The notes beneath the pieces were generated by a model. The model was not told the origin of the DNA, searched no databases, and was given only the letters and a program-made list of their open reading frames with translations. This document shows, piece by piece, positions 63,399 to 64,000 of a DNA stretch of 64,000 nt. How positions within the stretch are numbered: the first letter of the stretch is position 1; every line of letters starts with the position of its first letter. The stretch covers positions 372,001 to 436,000 of the forward strand of contig CAWGIX010000012.1 of NCBI GenBank assembly GCA_963822705.1, given 5' to 3'. The stretch comes from CAVRQM01 sp963822705 (GTDB lineage: Bacteria; Pseudomonadota; Alphaproteobacteria; Acetobacterales; Acetobacteraceae). The position numbers and the translations under genes are program-made.

Positions 63399-64000
63399 AT
63401 GAACGCCATCCGCCCGCTCGATCCGCGCCGAGCACCAGCTATCGGACGGTGTTCATCTCCGACACCCATCTCGGCACGACGGGGATGCCGCACGCGAGTT
63501 CCTGGCCGACTTCCTGGCCGCACGTCTCGCTGCCACAAGCTGTACCTGGTGGGCGACATCATCGACGGCTGGCGGCTGCGCAAATCCTGGTACTGGGACG
63601 CGCTGCACGACGAGGTGCTGCGGCTGATCCTGCGCCATGCGCGCGCCGGCACCGACGTCGTGTATATCCCCGGCAACCACGACGAGCTGTTTCGCGCCTG
63701 GCTGCCGATTGGGCTGGAGATCGCCGGGGTCCGGCTGGTGCGCGGACGCGGTGCACCTCACCGCCGACGGGCGCCGGCTGCTGGTGATGCATGGCGACGA
63801 GTTCGACAGCGTCGTGCGCTATGCCAAGTTTCTGGCCCTGCTCGGCGACCGGGCCTACACCGCCGTCCTGGTGGTCAACCGCTGGTTCAATGCGCTGCGC
63901 CGGCGCATGGGCTACCCGTACCGGTCGCTGTCCGCCTGGCTCAAGCGCCAGGTCAAGGAGGCGGTCAAGGCGATCGACCGTTTCGAGACGGCGCTGGCCG
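63399..64000 (+). CDS. LpxH-like metallophosphoesterase, UDP-2,3-diacylglucosamine diphosphatase type (partial, frameshifted)
   Basis: Runs off the window end. ATG 63399, then in shifting frames TVFISDTHLGTTG (metal motif DxH), LYLVGDIIDGWRLRKSW (GDxxD), VVYIPGNHDELFRAWLP (GNHD), LLVMHGDEFDSVVRYAKFLA (GH-type His) and GYPYRSLSAWLKRQVKEAVK. All calcineurin-like metal-binding blocks are present. Frame breaks lie near 63435, 63500-63545 and 63750. Likely a lipid A pathway or related membrane phosphatase, fitting the adjacent lipid kinase. Confidence 0.7.
   Translation, partial: MNAIRPLDPRRAPAIGRCSSPTPISARRGCRTRVPGRLPGRTSRCHKLYLVGDIIDGWRLRKSWYWDALHDEVLRLILRHARAGTDVVYIPGNHDELFRAWLPIGLEIAGVRLVRGRGAPHRRRAPAAGDAWRRVRQRRALCQVSGPARRPGLHRRPGGQPLVQCAAPAHGLPVPVAVRLAQAPGQGGGQGDRPFRDGAG

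Noticed and set aside
1..64000. tRNA, rRNA, riboswitch, phage integration site or replication origin
   Set aside because: I scanned the intergenic gaps, all under 300 bp, and saw no cloverleaf, conserved riboswitch core, att-like duplication or DnaA-box cluster. A covariance-model search would be needed to exclude small RNAs.

Overview
The window is high-GC DNA with tightly packed genes, many start/stop overlaps (ATGA, GTGA) and strong G/C bias at third codon positions. The content (type II secretion gspLM, ubiquinone-type hydroxylase, GlnK/AmtB, an HWE-family sensor kinase, a GAAC-N7-GAAC SOS box of the alphaproteobacterial type, many solute-binding ABC transporters) points to an alphaproteobacterium. 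Acetobacteraceae/Rhodospirillales is my best guess; this is inference from gene content, as no rRNA or tRNA was seen. I found no CRISPR array, prophage or intact insertion sequence.

Layout. 1-2.6 kb: end of a type II secretion operon (gspL, gspM, a GspC/N-like gene, then the start of what is probably gspD), read leftward. 2.9-6.9 kb: an uncharacterised paralogue (copy 1), a TIM-barrel sugar isomerase facing a LysR regulator, mobA and msrA. 7.1-8.1 kb: two small exported proteins. 8.2-16.7 kb: a deacylase, dipeptide/oligopeptide ABC genes (BCDF), a methyltransferase, the peptide-binding protein and a polysaccharide-deacetylase-like protein. 16.8-23.9 kb: permease, hydrolase, GST, omega-transaminase, molbindin, YraN and an AI-2E-type permease. 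24-27.9 kb: hyi-garR, an XRE regulator and a polyprenyl diphosphate synthase. 28-35.2 kb: a family-1 sugar ABC operon without ATPase, a VOC protein and a complete ribose-type ABC operon. 35.3-40.5 kb: a penicillin/AHL-acylase-like enzyme, a second peptide-binding protein and an M14 peptidase. 40.6-44 kb: an antitoxin-like/nuclease-like fusion and ftsK. 44-47.5 kb: glnK-amtB with a sigma-54-like promoter, then a UbiH-type hydroxylase. 47.5-53.5 kb: paralogue copy 2 with a LexA-type box, a response regulator and a 1540-residue CheB-CheB-CheR-PAS-HWE kinase. 53.7-58.1 kb: polar amino acid ABC genes without ATPase, a sterol-desaturase-like enzyme and a YVTN beta-propeller. 58.2-64 kb: a small membrane protein, a PhnW-like transaminase, a cyclase-TPR-FHA protein, a YegS-like lipid kinase and the start of an LpxH-like phosphatase.

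Functionally, much of the window serves uptake and breakdown of peptides, amides, sugars and polar amino acids, plus nitrogen sensing. The most unusual items are the antitoxin-like/PD-(D/E)XK-like fusion at 40.6 kb, the two-copy protein family with a nearly invariant tail (one copy beside a perfect LexA-type box), the double-CheB kinase, and REP-like palindromes placed between binding-protein and permease genes.

Caution: about sixteen genes, including essential ftsK, are broken by single-base frameshifts. In several, adding or removing one G restores a conserved motif. I read most of these as consensus-sequence errors rather than true pseudogenes, and give such genes as full spans.
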